Virus record (IMG/VR): IMGVR_UViG_3300036770_001816
Span: 1 to 35,016 of that record
Length of the DNA: 35,016 nucleotides
From: a virus
Direction: 5' to 3' (one strand)
Both the position numbers and the translations under genes were made by a program. How positions within the stretch are numbered: the first letter of the stretch is position 1; every line of letters starts with the position of its first letter. The notes beneath the pieces are model-generated. The model saw nothing but the letters and a program-made list of their open reading frames with translations. It did no database searches and was not told the origin of the DNA. This document shows, piece after piece, positions 17,755 through 24,356 of the stretch.

Positions 17755-17817
17755 CGGCAACACCGGTCGGCATGGCGTATCCCTCCGCCGCACGCCGTCG
17801 TGGCGTGACGGGGGGAG

Positions 17818-17846
17818 GTTATGCAGAAGTCACGATAACTCGTCAA
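17818..17846 (-). promoter_or_regulatory. Leftward sigma70-type promoter for the early operon
   Basis: On the minus strand, TTGACG (17846-17841) and CATAAC (17823-17818) are separated by exactly 17 bases. They match five and four of six consensus positions. Transcription would start near 17811 and read into the HTH, csrA and recombination genes. It is the best promoter seen in the window. Confidence 0.6.
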
Positions 17847-17862
17847 GGCCGAGTTATCGTGA
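17830..17862. promoter_or_regulatory. Operator-like palindrome over the early promoter
   Basis: Perfect 13-base arms (17830-17842 and 17850-17862, core CACGATAACTCG) flank a 7-base spacer. The palindrome covers the -35 box and part of the spacer of the leftward promoter, as expected for a repressor operator. It also follows the repressor-like gene by 18 bases, so it may help end that transcript, although no U run follows. Confidence 0.6.
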
Positions 17863-17880
17863 ATCGCAGATAGCCGCTTT

Positions 17881-18159
17881 TTAGCGAGCTTTGCGTGTTT
17901 TCGGCGGCTCGATTGGCTGGCCGACGGCCGCGGAGATGATGGCGACCTTGTCGCCAGGCGGCCACTTTTTCGCTTTCTTCATCCACCACCACAGCGTCCT
18001 CGGGAGCAGGCCGGTGGCCTCGCCCAGGTGGTAGACGTTCCACTGAAGGCGCCGCAGGATCGGATCAAGCACGCGTCCGAACGGCGTCAGGGTGGTGATT
18101 TCTGGCGGACGGCCGCCGGCGTGCCGTTCGCGGAGCGAGGTAGACGCTGGTGCGGCCAT
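17881..18159 (-). CDS. Repressor-like HTH protein (candidate lysogeny regulator)
   Basis: The ATG at 18159 gives 92 residues, with GGAAGG upstream. The region RVLDPILRRLQWNVYHLGEATGLLPRTLWWWMKKAKKWPPGDKVAIISAAVG has the spacing of a Cro/CI-type helix-turn-helix. It is basic at its end (PPKTRKAR). Transcription is divergent from the integrase. It lies between two palindromes (17830-17862 and 18220-18244), either of which it could bind. It lacks a CI-type oligomerisation or cleavage domain, so it may be Cro-like or a short repressor. The 126-base gap to its left holds the early promoter. Confidence 0.6.
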   Translation of the reverse strand: MAAPASTSLRERHAGGRPPEITTLTPFGRVLDPILRRLQWNVYHLGEATGLLPRTLWWWMKKAKKWPPGDKVAIISAAVGQPIEPPKTRKAR

Positions 18160-18210
18160 GAGCGCTTTGCCTTCCGTGGCGTAGGTCCCGATGGTTCCAG
18201 TGGGTCTACC

Positions 18211-18266
18211 GGGGACAGGGTTGCAATCCCCTCCGGATTGCAACGTTTGTAAGTGGCGGGGACAGG
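18211..18266. promoter_or_regulatory. Inverted repeat flanked by direct repeats between repressor and integrase
   Basis: Perfect 10-base arms GTTGCAATCC (18220-18229) and GGATTGCAAC (18235-18244) surround a 5-base spacer. The nine-mer GGGGACAGG occurs on both sides, at 18211-18219 and 18258-18266. The site lies in the 223-base divergent region upstream of both the repressor-like gene and the integrase. It could be an operator or part of the phage attachment region. Confidence 0.5.
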
Positions 18267-18382
18267 ACTGACCTCGGCACAACCCGGCCGACCCGCACGA
18301 TCAGAAAAACCGGCTACCCACCCATGGACGGAGCTTTTCGCACGGACGCGTGAACTATCCCTACTGTGGAGGATCACGCACC

Positions 18383-19282
18383 ATGACACTCACCACGCTG
18401 CTCGACACGATCTACGTTCCGCTCCGTCTGCGCGGCCGCTCGCAGGAAAGTGTCCGCCTGCTGCGGCACGCCATCACGCAGTTTTCCCGGTGGCTCGGCA
18501 GGCCGGCCGTCCTCGACGACCTCGAGGACCTAACCGTCAGCCAGTTCCTCACGCACCGCGGCCAGCGGCTGTCGCCCAACAGCGTGGCCCGCGAGCGGTC
18601 GGGGCTCTTGGCCCTGTGGAACCTCGCCCAGGGCCGCGGGCTCGTGCGGCTACGGCCGTCGGTGTCCCCCGAGCTGGTGCCGCAGGCGACGCCGCGAGCG
18701 TTCACGACAGACGAGCTGACGCGTCTGGCAGAGGCCGCCCGGCAGGCGAGCGGCTGGGTCGGCCCGGTACCGGCGTCGGTCTTCTTTCCAGCCCTCGTCG
18801 CCGTGGCCTTGGAAACAGGCGAGCGCATCAACGCCATCATGTCGACGCCACGCAGCTGCTGGCGACGGCCCACGCTGACCGTGCCGGCCCACGTCCGCAA
18901 GGGCGGCCGTCAGGAGCGTGTCTACGAGCTGTCGCCCGAGGCCTCGGACCTGGTCGACCGCGTGGCGGCTCACACCGGTCCGACGGTGTTCTTCTGGGTG
19001 GCCAGCGGCACGGCGCTCCGCAAACGTTGGAAAACGCTCACGAGGCGCGCCGGCCTCGGCGACGGCCGTGACGTGCAGTTCCACGCCCTGCGCCGGTCGA
19101 CGGCGTCGCACCTGGCCGCCGCGGGCTTCGACGCCACGGCATTCCTCGGCCACTCGTCGGACCGGATCACGCGAAGGTCCTACCTCGACCCGCGCGTGGT
19201 GGAGGCCGGCCGGCCAAAGGCGTGGCAGGCCATGCCGCGGGTGTTTCGGCCGGAGCCCGATCCGCCGGCCAAAACGGGGTAA
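18383..19282 (+). CDS. int: Tyrosine-type integrase
   Basis: The ATG at 18383 has GGAGG ten bases before it and gives 299 residues. Residues about 1-100 form a SAM-like core-binding domain and about 105-299 the catalytic domain. Catalytic residues can be placed: Arg148 (ETGERINAI), Lys173 (RKGGRQ), His234 and Arg237 (FHALRR), His257 (LGHSSDRI) and Tyr267 (RSYLDP). It should integrate and, with an excisionase, excise the phage genome. Its central position with phage genes on both sides is unusual for an integrated prophage map. An in-frame ATG at 18350 is less likely. Confidence 0.93.
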   Translation: MTLTTLLDTIYVPLRLRGRSQESVRLLRHAITQFSRWLGRPAVLDDLEDLTVSQFLTHRGQRLSPNSVARERSGLLALWNLAQGRGLVRLRPSVSPELVPQATPRAFTTDELTRLAEAARQASGWVGPVPASVFFPALVAVALETGERINAIMSTPRSCWRRPTLTVPAHVRKGGRQERVYELSPEASDLVDRVAAHTGPTVFFWVASGTALRKRWKTLTRRAGLGDGRDVQFHALRRSTASHLAAAGFDATAFLGHSSDRITRRSYLDPRVVEAGRPKAWQAMPRVFRPEPDPPAKTG

Positions 19283-19318
19283 GTGGACGACGCCGGGCGC
19301 GGCCGGCAGACTGCCGCC

Positions 19319-19498
19319 ATGCGGATCGACACCGAAGACTACGTCACCTGCACCCACGCCGCCGAGCTGGCCGGCGTGTCGCGGCAGTGGATGCGGCGGC
19401 TGGCTGAGGACGGCCGGGTGCGGTCGGTGGTCATCGACGGCCTGCTCTTCGTGCACCGAGCGGACGCGCTCAAGTTGTCACGTGACAACGGCCGATGA
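19319..19498 (+). CDS. Excisionase-like HTH protein
   Basis: This 59-residue protein is a single MerR/HTH_17-type domain: VTCTHAAELAGVSRQWMRRLAEDGRVRSVVIDGLLFVHRAD. Small HTH proteins directly after integrase genes are often excisionases or recombination directionality factors. The last codons lie over the first of two near-identical palindromes (19474-19489), so the protein could bind its own gene end. An alternative role is regulation of the downstream peptide gene. Confidence 0.7.
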   Translation: MRIDTEDYVTCTHAAELAGVSRQWMRRLAEDGRVRSVVIDGLLFVHRADALKLSRDNGR

Positions 19499-19520
19499 GT
19501 GTGTTGTCACCTGACAACAC
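19474..19520. promoter_or_regulatory. Two near-identical palindromes with core TTGTCA..TGACAA
   Basis: The first is a perfect 16-bp palindrome at 19474-19489 (GTTGTCACGTGACAAC). The second has 9-base arms GTGTTGTCA and TGACAACAC at 19501-19509 and 19512-19520. Their centres are 29 bases apart, close to three helical turns. They look like paired operators or recombinase/excisionase arm sites. Confidence 0.65.
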
Positions 19521-19540
19521 CACAGCCAAGGAGGGCTACC

Positions 19541-19612
19541 ATGTCGATTACAGTCTGGCTCGAGCTTTTGCTGCTCGTCGCTCGCATCCTGTCGGCCGGC
19601 GGAGCGTTCTAG
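19541..19612 (+). CDS. 23-residue hydrophobic peptide
   Basis: The frame has a textbook ribosome binding site (AAGGAGGG, 19528-19535) five bases before ATG. The peptide is one short membrane helix (SITVWLELLLLVARIL) followed by SAGGAF. Its upstream region carries the second palindrome. Its TAG overlaps, base for base on the opposite strand, the TAG of the convergent gene at 19609, sharing the palindromic CTAG. It could be a small membrane regulator or a toxin-like peptide, but length alone gives no function. Confidence 0.5.
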   Translation: MSITVWLELLLLVARILSAGGAF

Positions 19613-20013
19613 GCCGCCCGCGTCCTCACCTGAAACGCCAGCCGGCGGATGCCGATCCGGTGCTCGGTGGACGCAAACCACAGGTTTGCCACCTCGACGA
19701 CGCAGGCCAGCACGATCAGGTTGACGGCCTCACCCTGCTCCTCGGTCTCGCACCGCAACTCCAAAACCTCGCGGACTTTCGCAGAGATTACGCCTATCGC
19801 ATCCAGGGCCTCGCGGCCGGCGCCCGCCGCCTCCGCCCGCCTGGCCAGGTCGGCCATGTGGCGCTCGGGCCAGTGCACGAGCGTGGCGTCGACGATCGCG
19901 GCCACCTCGTCCGGCAGCTGCAGCGCAGGCCCGCCGACGCGGTGCCGTACCTCCGCCCGCAGCCAGGTCAGGTCCATGCCGGCGACGTCGCCCACGGGAG
20001 CCTCCAGCATCAT
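19609..20013 (-). CDS. Unknown protein, 134 residues
   Basis: The ATG at 20013 overlaps the upstream stop (ATGA). The sequence has a central acidic and aliphatic helix region (LQLPDEVAAIVDATLVHWPERHMADLARRAEAAG) and a C-terminal LNLIV-type hydrophobic helix in AVNLIVLACVVEVANLWFAS. No family is recognised. It is the last gene of the rightmost leftward operon and ends tail-to-tail against the 23-residue peptide gene. Confidence 0.55.
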   Translation of the reverse strand: MMLEAPVGDVAGMDLTWLRAEVRHRVGGPALQLPDEVAAIVDATLVHWPERHMADLARRAEAAGAGREALDAIGVISAKVREVLELRCETEEQGEAVNLIVLACVVEVANLWFASTEHRIGIRRLAFQVRTRAA

Positions 20014-20318
20014 GGCGTGGCCGGCTTGCCAGGCGTGGGCGACGCCGCAGGCATCGGCGCTCGTGGCCGCTTGCAGCTGCACGAGGCCGGGCACGGGCAT
20101 GGCGTCTTGTGCCCGTCGCCGTGCACGATCACGCCGGTGCCGCCGCAGTCGCTGCAGCACTTGCCGTCCGGCGGAGCCGGGTCGGGCGGCACATCGGGCG
20201 ACGTGACCATCGTGGCGCGTGCCGCGGCGATCGACGCAGCCGCGCGAGCCGACTCGCGGCCGATGTCGGCCGGGTCGGCGGAGAGCCACGTGAGGAACCA
20301 GATGATCCAGCGCCACAT
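20010..20318 (-). CDS. Membrane-anchored cysteine-rich protein
   Basis: This 102-residue protein has a tryptophan-rich N-terminal membrane segment (WRWIIWFLTWL) and then a cluster of cysteines, CCSDCGGTGV followed by TPCPCPASCSCK, like a DnaJ-type zinc-binding module. The end is Pro/Ala rich. A metal-binding or disulfide-linked domain on a membrane anchor is likely. It may belong to the lysis or envelope block with the next three genes upstream. Function unknown. Confidence 0.6.
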   Translation of the reverse strand: MWRWIIWFLTWLSADPADIGRESARAAASIAAARATMVTSPDVPPDPAPPDGKCCSDCGGTGVIVHGDGHKTPCPCPASCSCKRPRAPMPAASPTPGKPATP

Positions 20319-20321
20319 GTG

Positions 20322-20573
20322 TCACCACCCTCGTCCGTGATCGACCGCCACGTATCCGTCTGAGCCGATGTGCGAGCGGATTTCGGCGTGCTGTGCCGGC
20401 GGCTCCTCGACGAACACGGCCACCCACAGGAGCGACTTGGCCGCCCGGGCGATCCACCGCAGCACCGGGCGGTCCTCGAGCGGCTTGGGCTCACGGGACG
20501 CACCGGAGCCGGCGTACCAGCCAACGGCCACGGCGATCACGACCATGGCCACGAGTCTGTTTCGGTCTGTCAT
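20322..20573 (-). CDS. Small membrane protein, 83 residues
   Basis: One N-terminal membrane helix (residues about 6-22, LVAMVVIAVAVGWYAG) is followed by a PLEDRPVLRWIARAAKSLLWVAVFVEEPP segment that may form a second, amphipathic or membrane helix, and a polar tail. It overlaps the papain-like peptidase gene by four bases. Its place directly after that gene suggests a lysis partner such as a holin-like or spanin-like protein, but no signature proves it. Confidence 0.6.
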   Translation of the reverse strand: MTDRNRLVAMVVIAVAVGWYAGSGASREPKPLEDRPVLRWIARAAKSLLWVAVFVEEPPAQHAEIRSHIGSDGYVAVDHGRGW

Positions 20574-21634
20574 TGGTCACCCTGTGGTGGAGGCTGGAAC
20601 CAGTCGCCGTTGTCGATCTGTCGGTAGGCAAAACCGTCGACGCTGCCAATCGCGTAGGAGTCACCCTGCGCGAGAATTCGCTGGACGGCCGACTTCTCAG
20701 CCCAGAACGTGCCGTCTGGCTGGTCCGGTGGGAATTTCCCACCGCCGACGTAATTGCCCCACGAGTTGCAGACCAGGCCGCCCGTGCGATTGCCGAACCG
20801 CACGCCGATCACGCACATCTGGTGCATCCACGTGCCGGACGCGGCACAGAAGCCGTCGGCGTCGCGGTTGCCTGAGTTGAAGCCGACCGAGCTGGCGATG
20901 GTCACCGGGTAGCCCGAGGTCACAGCGGCGACCAGCTCGTCCCACGTCTTCACGGCCACCACGTGCCGGCAGGGATGCCGCTTGGCCCGCGCGTCGAGCT
21001 TGCCGTCGTCGCCCTGGCCGCCGCACCCGTACGCGCCCCACGACTTCGCGCGGTTCTTGTCGTACGCCCGCAGGTCGTGCCCCAGCACGTCCTCGCGGTA
21101 CACCACGCCCCAGTCACGCAGCCACCGCGCCGCGCCCCATCCGGTGGCACCGTCGCTCCAGCCACCGACCGGCGATCGCCCGGAGCCGTCGCGGCCGCGA
21201 GCCTCGACCCGTGCACCGCCGTAGATCGCCTCGCTCGCCGGCATCTTGGGCGGCTCGGCCAGCTTGCCCGTCGCCCAGTCCACGGCCTCGGCGCAGTACA
21301 CGGCGTGCATGGCGCCCCACGACACGCAGTCGCCGATGCCTTGGCGGCCCACGACGAACGGCGTGCCGTACCGGGCGCGGTGCGCCTTGTCCATCTGCCG
21401 GTACAGAAACGTGTCGACCGGCACGGCCTGACGCATGGCGTCGGCGCCGGCCTGGGCGAAGTAGGGCTCGGGCAGCTCCTCAAGGAACCGGGCGACGCCC
21501 TCGGGGTCCGGCACGTAGCCGGTCAGGATCGCCGGCTGCCGCACCTCGCCGGCCGCCCACCAGAATGAGAACGCGAGCCAGACGACCAGTGCCGCAGCCG
21601 CCACGAGGCGCCACGGATGCTTGGGTGCGCTCAC
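20570..21634 (-). CDS. Papain-like (C1) cysteine peptidase with N-terminal membrane anchor
   Basis: At 354 residues, it has an N-terminal hydrophobic helix (about 10-27) that could be a signal anchor. The papain-family catalytic set is present: RQGIGDCVSWG with Cys103 and likely oxyanion Gln98, TWMHQMCVIGV with His271, and VCNSWGNYV with Asn290 in the hallmark NSWG box. Additional cysteines suggest disulfides outside the cytoplasm. It may cleave peptides in the cell envelope, acting as a signal-anchored endolysin, or process envelope proteins. No other endolysin was recognised in the window, which makes a lysis role attractive. The family assignment is firm; the substrate is inferred. Confidence 0.85.
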   Translation of the reverse strand: MSAPKHPWRLVAAAALVVWLAFSFWWAAGEVRQPAILTGYVPDPEGVARFLEELPEPYFAQAGADAMRQAVPVDTFLYRQMDKAHRARYGTPFVVGRQGIGDCVSWGAMHAVYCAEAVDWATGKLAEPPKMPASEAIYGGARVEARGRDGSGRSPVGGWSDGATGWGAARWLRDWGVVYREDVLGHDLRAYDKNRAKSWGAYGCGGQGDDGKLDARAKRHPCRHVVAVKTWDELVAAVTSGYPVTIASSVGFNSGNRDADGFCAASGTWMHQMCVIGVRFGNRTGGLVCNSWGNYVGGGKFPPDQPDGTFWAEKSAVQRILAQGDSYAIGSVDGFAYRQIDNGDWFQPPPQGDQ

Positions 21635-22173
21635 CTGGCGGCCTCCGCGGCCCGGGCGACCTCACGGTATGCCGAGATCCACTTGGCCTTCTGCTCGGGC
21701 GTAAGCGGGCCTCCTGCGGTCCCTGCGACGGTGTTGAGGTAGTCCTCGATGGCCTGACGAGCCAACGGGTGTTTGGCCCCCAGCGACTCGCCACGGCACA
21801 GGAGGACGCGGCTGCGGACACGCAGCTCGTCGAACGCCACGCCGGTTCTGATGAGCGGCTCCGGCTGGCTCGCGTCCCACTCGATCTCGTTGGCCAGCTC
21901 GGTGCACAGGGCGGCGACGAGCGCCGCGTCCCGGGCGGCATCCGGACCCACAAACTTGCCGCGCAGCGTGAACGCCGCCGGGTCCGGGGCAGGGGCCGGC
22001 GCCGGCGTGGCCGGCGAGCTGGCGACGTACGACCACGCGGCTGCCGCGACGAGCGCGGCTGCGGCTAGGTGGCGGCTGTCGAGCTGCGGCCACCGCCACT
22101 CGTGGTAGTGGGCCTGAATCCACGGCCAGGCGAGCGCGACGGCGGCCACGGCGACGAGCAGAAGCGGCATCAT
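21631..22173 (-). CDS. Membrane protein with two N-terminal helices
   Basis: This 180-residue protein has two hydrophobic segments (about 2-20 and 37-55), a Pro/Ala hinge (PATPAPAPAPDP) and a soluble C-terminal region of about 110 residues with ELANEIEWDASQPEPLIRTG and PLTPEQKAKWISAYREVA. It overlaps both neighbours by four bases, between the peptidase and the holin-like gene. I do not recognise the family; a lysis-related or superinfection role fits the context. Confidence 0.55.
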   Translation of the reverse strand: MMPLLLVAVAAVALAWPWIQAHYHEWRWPQLDSRHLAAAALVAAAAWSYVASSPATPAPAPAPDPAAFTLRGKFVGPDAARDAALVAALCTELANEIEWDASQPEPLIRTGVAFDELRVRSRVLLCRGESLGAKHPLARQAIEDYLNTVAGTAGGPLTPEQKAKWISAYREVARAAEAAR

Positions 22174-22544
22174 TCAGCGGCCCTCGTGAGCGGTAGGACG
22201 ATCTCGATGGCACCGCTGGCGAGCGCCAGCACGAGCGCTCGGATGGCTGGTCGGGCGAGGATCCAGACAGGCCAGACGACGACCGGGACGGCCTTGTCCG
22301 CCAGCTGGTCGAAGAGCGCGGCCACGGCCTCGAGGACCGCCGCCTTTTTCTCGGCACCGCTCATGCCGAGCACGGCGTCGAGCGTCTCGACGGACAGCCG
22401 CAGGAGCGCAATTAGCAGCTCGCCAAACTCGGCCCACGTGATGCCGCCGGCGGCCTTGGCCTTGGCGACCTCAAGGAACGCGGCGACCTGCGCCATCAGC
22501 GTGGCCTCGCCGCCTGCGGCCATTACCGGTGCATCGCTGATCAT
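22170..22544 (-). CDS. Holin-like membrane protein
   Basis: This 124-residue protein contains a helical polar middle (GMSGAEKKAAVLEAVAALFDQLADKA) and a C-terminal hydrophobic stretch (VPVVVWPVWILARPAIRALVLALASGAIEIVLPL). The GAEKK-containing segment next to a hydrophobic helix is reminiscent of some LLH-type phage holins. Position next to a possible endolysin supports lysis. Evidence is weak, and it could be an unrelated membrane protein. Its ATG overlaps the previous stop (ATGA). Confidence 0.45.
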   Translation of the reverse strand: MISDAPVMAAGGEATLMAQVAAFLEVAKAKAAGGITWAEFGELLIALLRLSVETLDAVLGMSGAEKKAAVLEAVAALFDQLADKAVPVVVWPVWILARPAIRALVLALASGAIEIVLPLTRAAE

Positions 22545-23008
22545 GCCTTGACTCCTGCCAGGACGATCTCGTACGTGGCGGACGCCGATCCGCCTTCGAT
22601 CACGATGTTGCCGCTGTCGAACCACTTGTTGGTCGGCGCCGTGCCGGCGGTCCACAGAAACACCGCACCCGGCGGCAGCCCGCAGTTGGTGCCCGCGATG
22701 TCGTAGGTCAGCGTGACCGTCGCCGATTGGTTGCGGACGTAGATCAGCTTGACGCTCGCCAAGTTGAGCGTGCCGGCCGTTCCAAAGACCGACAGCGGCA
22801 GCGCCGTCGTGTCGATCGTGTCGGTGGCGGAGATGCCGACGGTGCGCACGTGCCGCCAGTAGCCGTTGACTTGGCCGGCGCCGGTGCCGTTGGCGAGCGA
22901 CAGCGTCTGCAGCACCGACGCGGAGTCGGTGACAGTCGTCAGCGTCAGGTCGTCGACCCATGACGCCGCGAGACGCAGCTGCCCGGTGATGGTGAGGACG
23001 GGCGGCAT
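22541..23008 (-). CDS. Probable virion structural protein, 155 residues
   Basis: The ATG at 23008 overlaps the upstream stop (TGATG). The sequence is Thr/Ser/Val-rich and beta-like (LTLTTVTDSASVLQTLSLANGTGAG, LNLASVKLIYVRNQSATVTLTYD, ending GGSASATYEIVLAG), typical of tail-fibre or decoration proteins. It resembles a jelly-roll or immunoglobulin-like module by general pattern only. Together with the next gene upstream it forms a small pair of virion genes. Confidence 0.5.
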   Translation of the reverse strand: MPPVLTITGQLRLAASWVDDLTLTTVTDSASVLQTLSLANGTGAGQVNGYWRHVRTVGISATDTIDTTALPLSVFGTAGTLNLASVKLIYVRNQSATVTLTYDIAGTNCGLPPGAVFLWTAGTAPTNKWFDSGNIVIEGGSASATYEIVLAGVKA

Positions 23009-23511
23009 CAGGTGGGTGCCACGGAGGTGCCGACGAGCCAGAGCGAGTAGCTCACCGCCGCGGCGTTGGGATTGGCGATGTACATGAGCTGGTTGGTGGA
23101 CGTGACCGGCCAGGCGTCGATGTGGTTGATCGTGAACCACTCGGAGCCTGGCCCGATCTCGGACGCGTAGGCGACGCTCGGCCGCCCCGGGTCGCAGCCG
23201 ACGCGGATCTTGCGTCCGCTCGTCGTCTCGGTGTTGACCACCCGTACGAGCCGCAGCTGGCGGAAGTCGTAATTGACGGTGACGCCGAGCGTGGTCTGCG
23301 TGATTGCCCGCAGGTCGATCTCTTCGAGCGTGTTGGCGGCGATCGTGCGGTTCGCGGCGTAGACCAGGTCCGCCTGCTGACTGCCGCTGCCGTCGGTTAT
23401 CGCGTACGTGTTCTGGTCGGTCTTTGCGGATACGGTCGTGCCGATGTCCTGGTCGACCGTGCGGTCCCAGACCATCACCGTGCGCATCGTGGCGGTCAGC
23501 GTGTCAGCCAT
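23008..23511 (-). CDS. Probable virion structural protein, 167 residues
   Basis: The ATG at 23511 is chosen as the start (MADTLTATMRTVMVWDR). The protein is beta-rich with repeated Thr/Val stretches (ITQTTLGVTVNYDFRQLRLVRVVNT) and an end NAAAVSYSLWLVGTS. The pattern resembles phage tail or appendage subunits. It overlaps the gene upstream by eight bases. No specific family is identified. Confidence 0.5.
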   Translation of the reverse strand: MADTLTATMRTVMVWDRTVDQDIGTTVSAKTDQNTYAITDGSGSQQADLVYAANRTIAANTLEEIDLRAITQTTLGVTVNYDFRQLRLVRVVNTETTSGRKIRVGCDPGRPSVAYASEIGPGSEWFTINHIDAWPVTSTNQLMYIANPNAAAVSYSLWLVGTSVAPT

Positions 23512-23749
23512 CGAAAAGCCCCATCTCAATGGCCTGACGGGCGACCGACGGCTTGACGCCTAGACGGAACGCGGCCAAGGCGATGTCCTCGGGCGACAGC
23601 CTGGCCGGCCTCTTCGACGTGAGCTTGCCCCACGTCTGCTGCGTCGGCGTGTAGACCGCGGCCAGCGACACAGCGTCGGATGGCGACGGGATCGCCTCGC
23701 GCTGGCCGCTGCGGTGCCTGTAATGGGCGATCACGCTGCCGTCCTCCAT
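23504..23749 (-). CDS. Small unknown protein, 81 residues
   Basis: The frame starts at ATG 23749. It has an N-terminal polar part (DGSVIAHYRHRSGQ) and a C-terminal helical part (SPEDIALAAFRLGVKPSVARQAIEMGLFDG) that could be a small HTH or helical hairpin. The 40 bases upstream hold no recognisable element. Function unknown. Confidence 0.5.
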   Translation of the reverse strand: MEDGSVIAHYRHRSGQREAIPSPSDAVSLAAVYTPTQQTWGKLTSKRPARLSPEDIALAAFRLGVKPSVARQAIEMGLFDG

Positions 23750-23789
23750 GCCGTCACGGTACGGCAGGACGGCGGTCGGTCGGCAGGGG

Positions 23790-24356
23790 TTATGGCTGTT
23801 GTTCCTGCCTCCTGAGCACCTCGGCAATGACCGCGTAGCAAGCCAGATCCTTGAGCGTGTCGGACAGCCCGTCAAACTCCACGCGACCCCTGCGGAAATA
23901 CGCCTTCAGCCGGTGCATCTTGTCCATCATTCGCAGCACGCAGCCGGCCCACGCCGGCATGTTGACGATGTCGGCACTCGATCGGATGTTCGACAGCGCG
24001 TCCTCATCGACGCCGTAGTCGAGTGTTTTGCGCAGGTGCAGCTCACGCAGCTCGTCGAGCACGGCGAGAAACTCGGCGGAGCCAGGCCGCAGCGATGCCT
24101 CCCGCGCGAGCCGTGCCGGCTTGGCATCCTCGACCGTCTGCTTCCAGCCGGCGGCCGCCGCACGCAGCTCGGCCTCGCCACGCAGGATGTAGTCGACCGG
24201 GATCGTGCGGCCGCCGTCGCAGCACGGCGCCGGGTCCGACAGCACGCTCGCCGCCGCGGCCTGCGCCGGCGGACAGCCTGCCAGCGACGCTGCCATGCCC
24301 TCATGTCGTGCCGTCACGGCCGCCCGCAGGGCAGCGTTGCTCTCGTCCAGTGTCAC
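23790..24356 (-). CDS. Protein with a phage nucleotide-modification-associated (Nmad/DUF1599-type) domain
   Basis: The GTG at 24356 overlaps the upstream stop (GTGA) and gives 188 residues. The C-terminal half carries the pattern KTLDYGVDEDALSNIRSSAD, PAWAGCVLRMMDKMHRLKAYF and LSDTLKDLACYAVIAEVLRR, which is that of the phage Nmad1/DUF1599 domain, related by fold to MazG-like nucleotide pyrophosphohydrolases. It probably handles a nucleotide or modified base. The N-terminal half has three cysteines in a CPP and CCDGG context and is not recognised. Confidence 0.65.
   Translation of the reverse strand: MTLDESNAALRAAVTARHEGMAASLAGCPPAQAAAASVLSDPAPCCDGGRTIPVDYILRGEAELRAAAAGWKQTVEDAKPARLAREASLRPGSAEFLAVLDELRELHLRKTLDYGVDEDALSNIRSSADIVNMPAWAGCVLRMMDKMHRLKAYFRRGRVEFDGLSDTLKDLACYAVIAEVLRRQEQQP

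Noticed and set aside
17453-17773. Extending the 117-residue gene upstream to the ATG at 17773, which has a good GGAGG
   Set aside because: The added sequence is Gly/Arg/Ala-rich and lies over a frame with a recognisable helix-turn-helix; the GTGA junction gives a natural start at 17452.
18211-18250. tRNA T-arm (GGGTTGCAATCCC looks like GGGTTCGAATCCC)
   Set aside because: No matching acceptor, D-arm or anticodon stem can be drawn around it; the perfect inverted repeat explains the sequence better.
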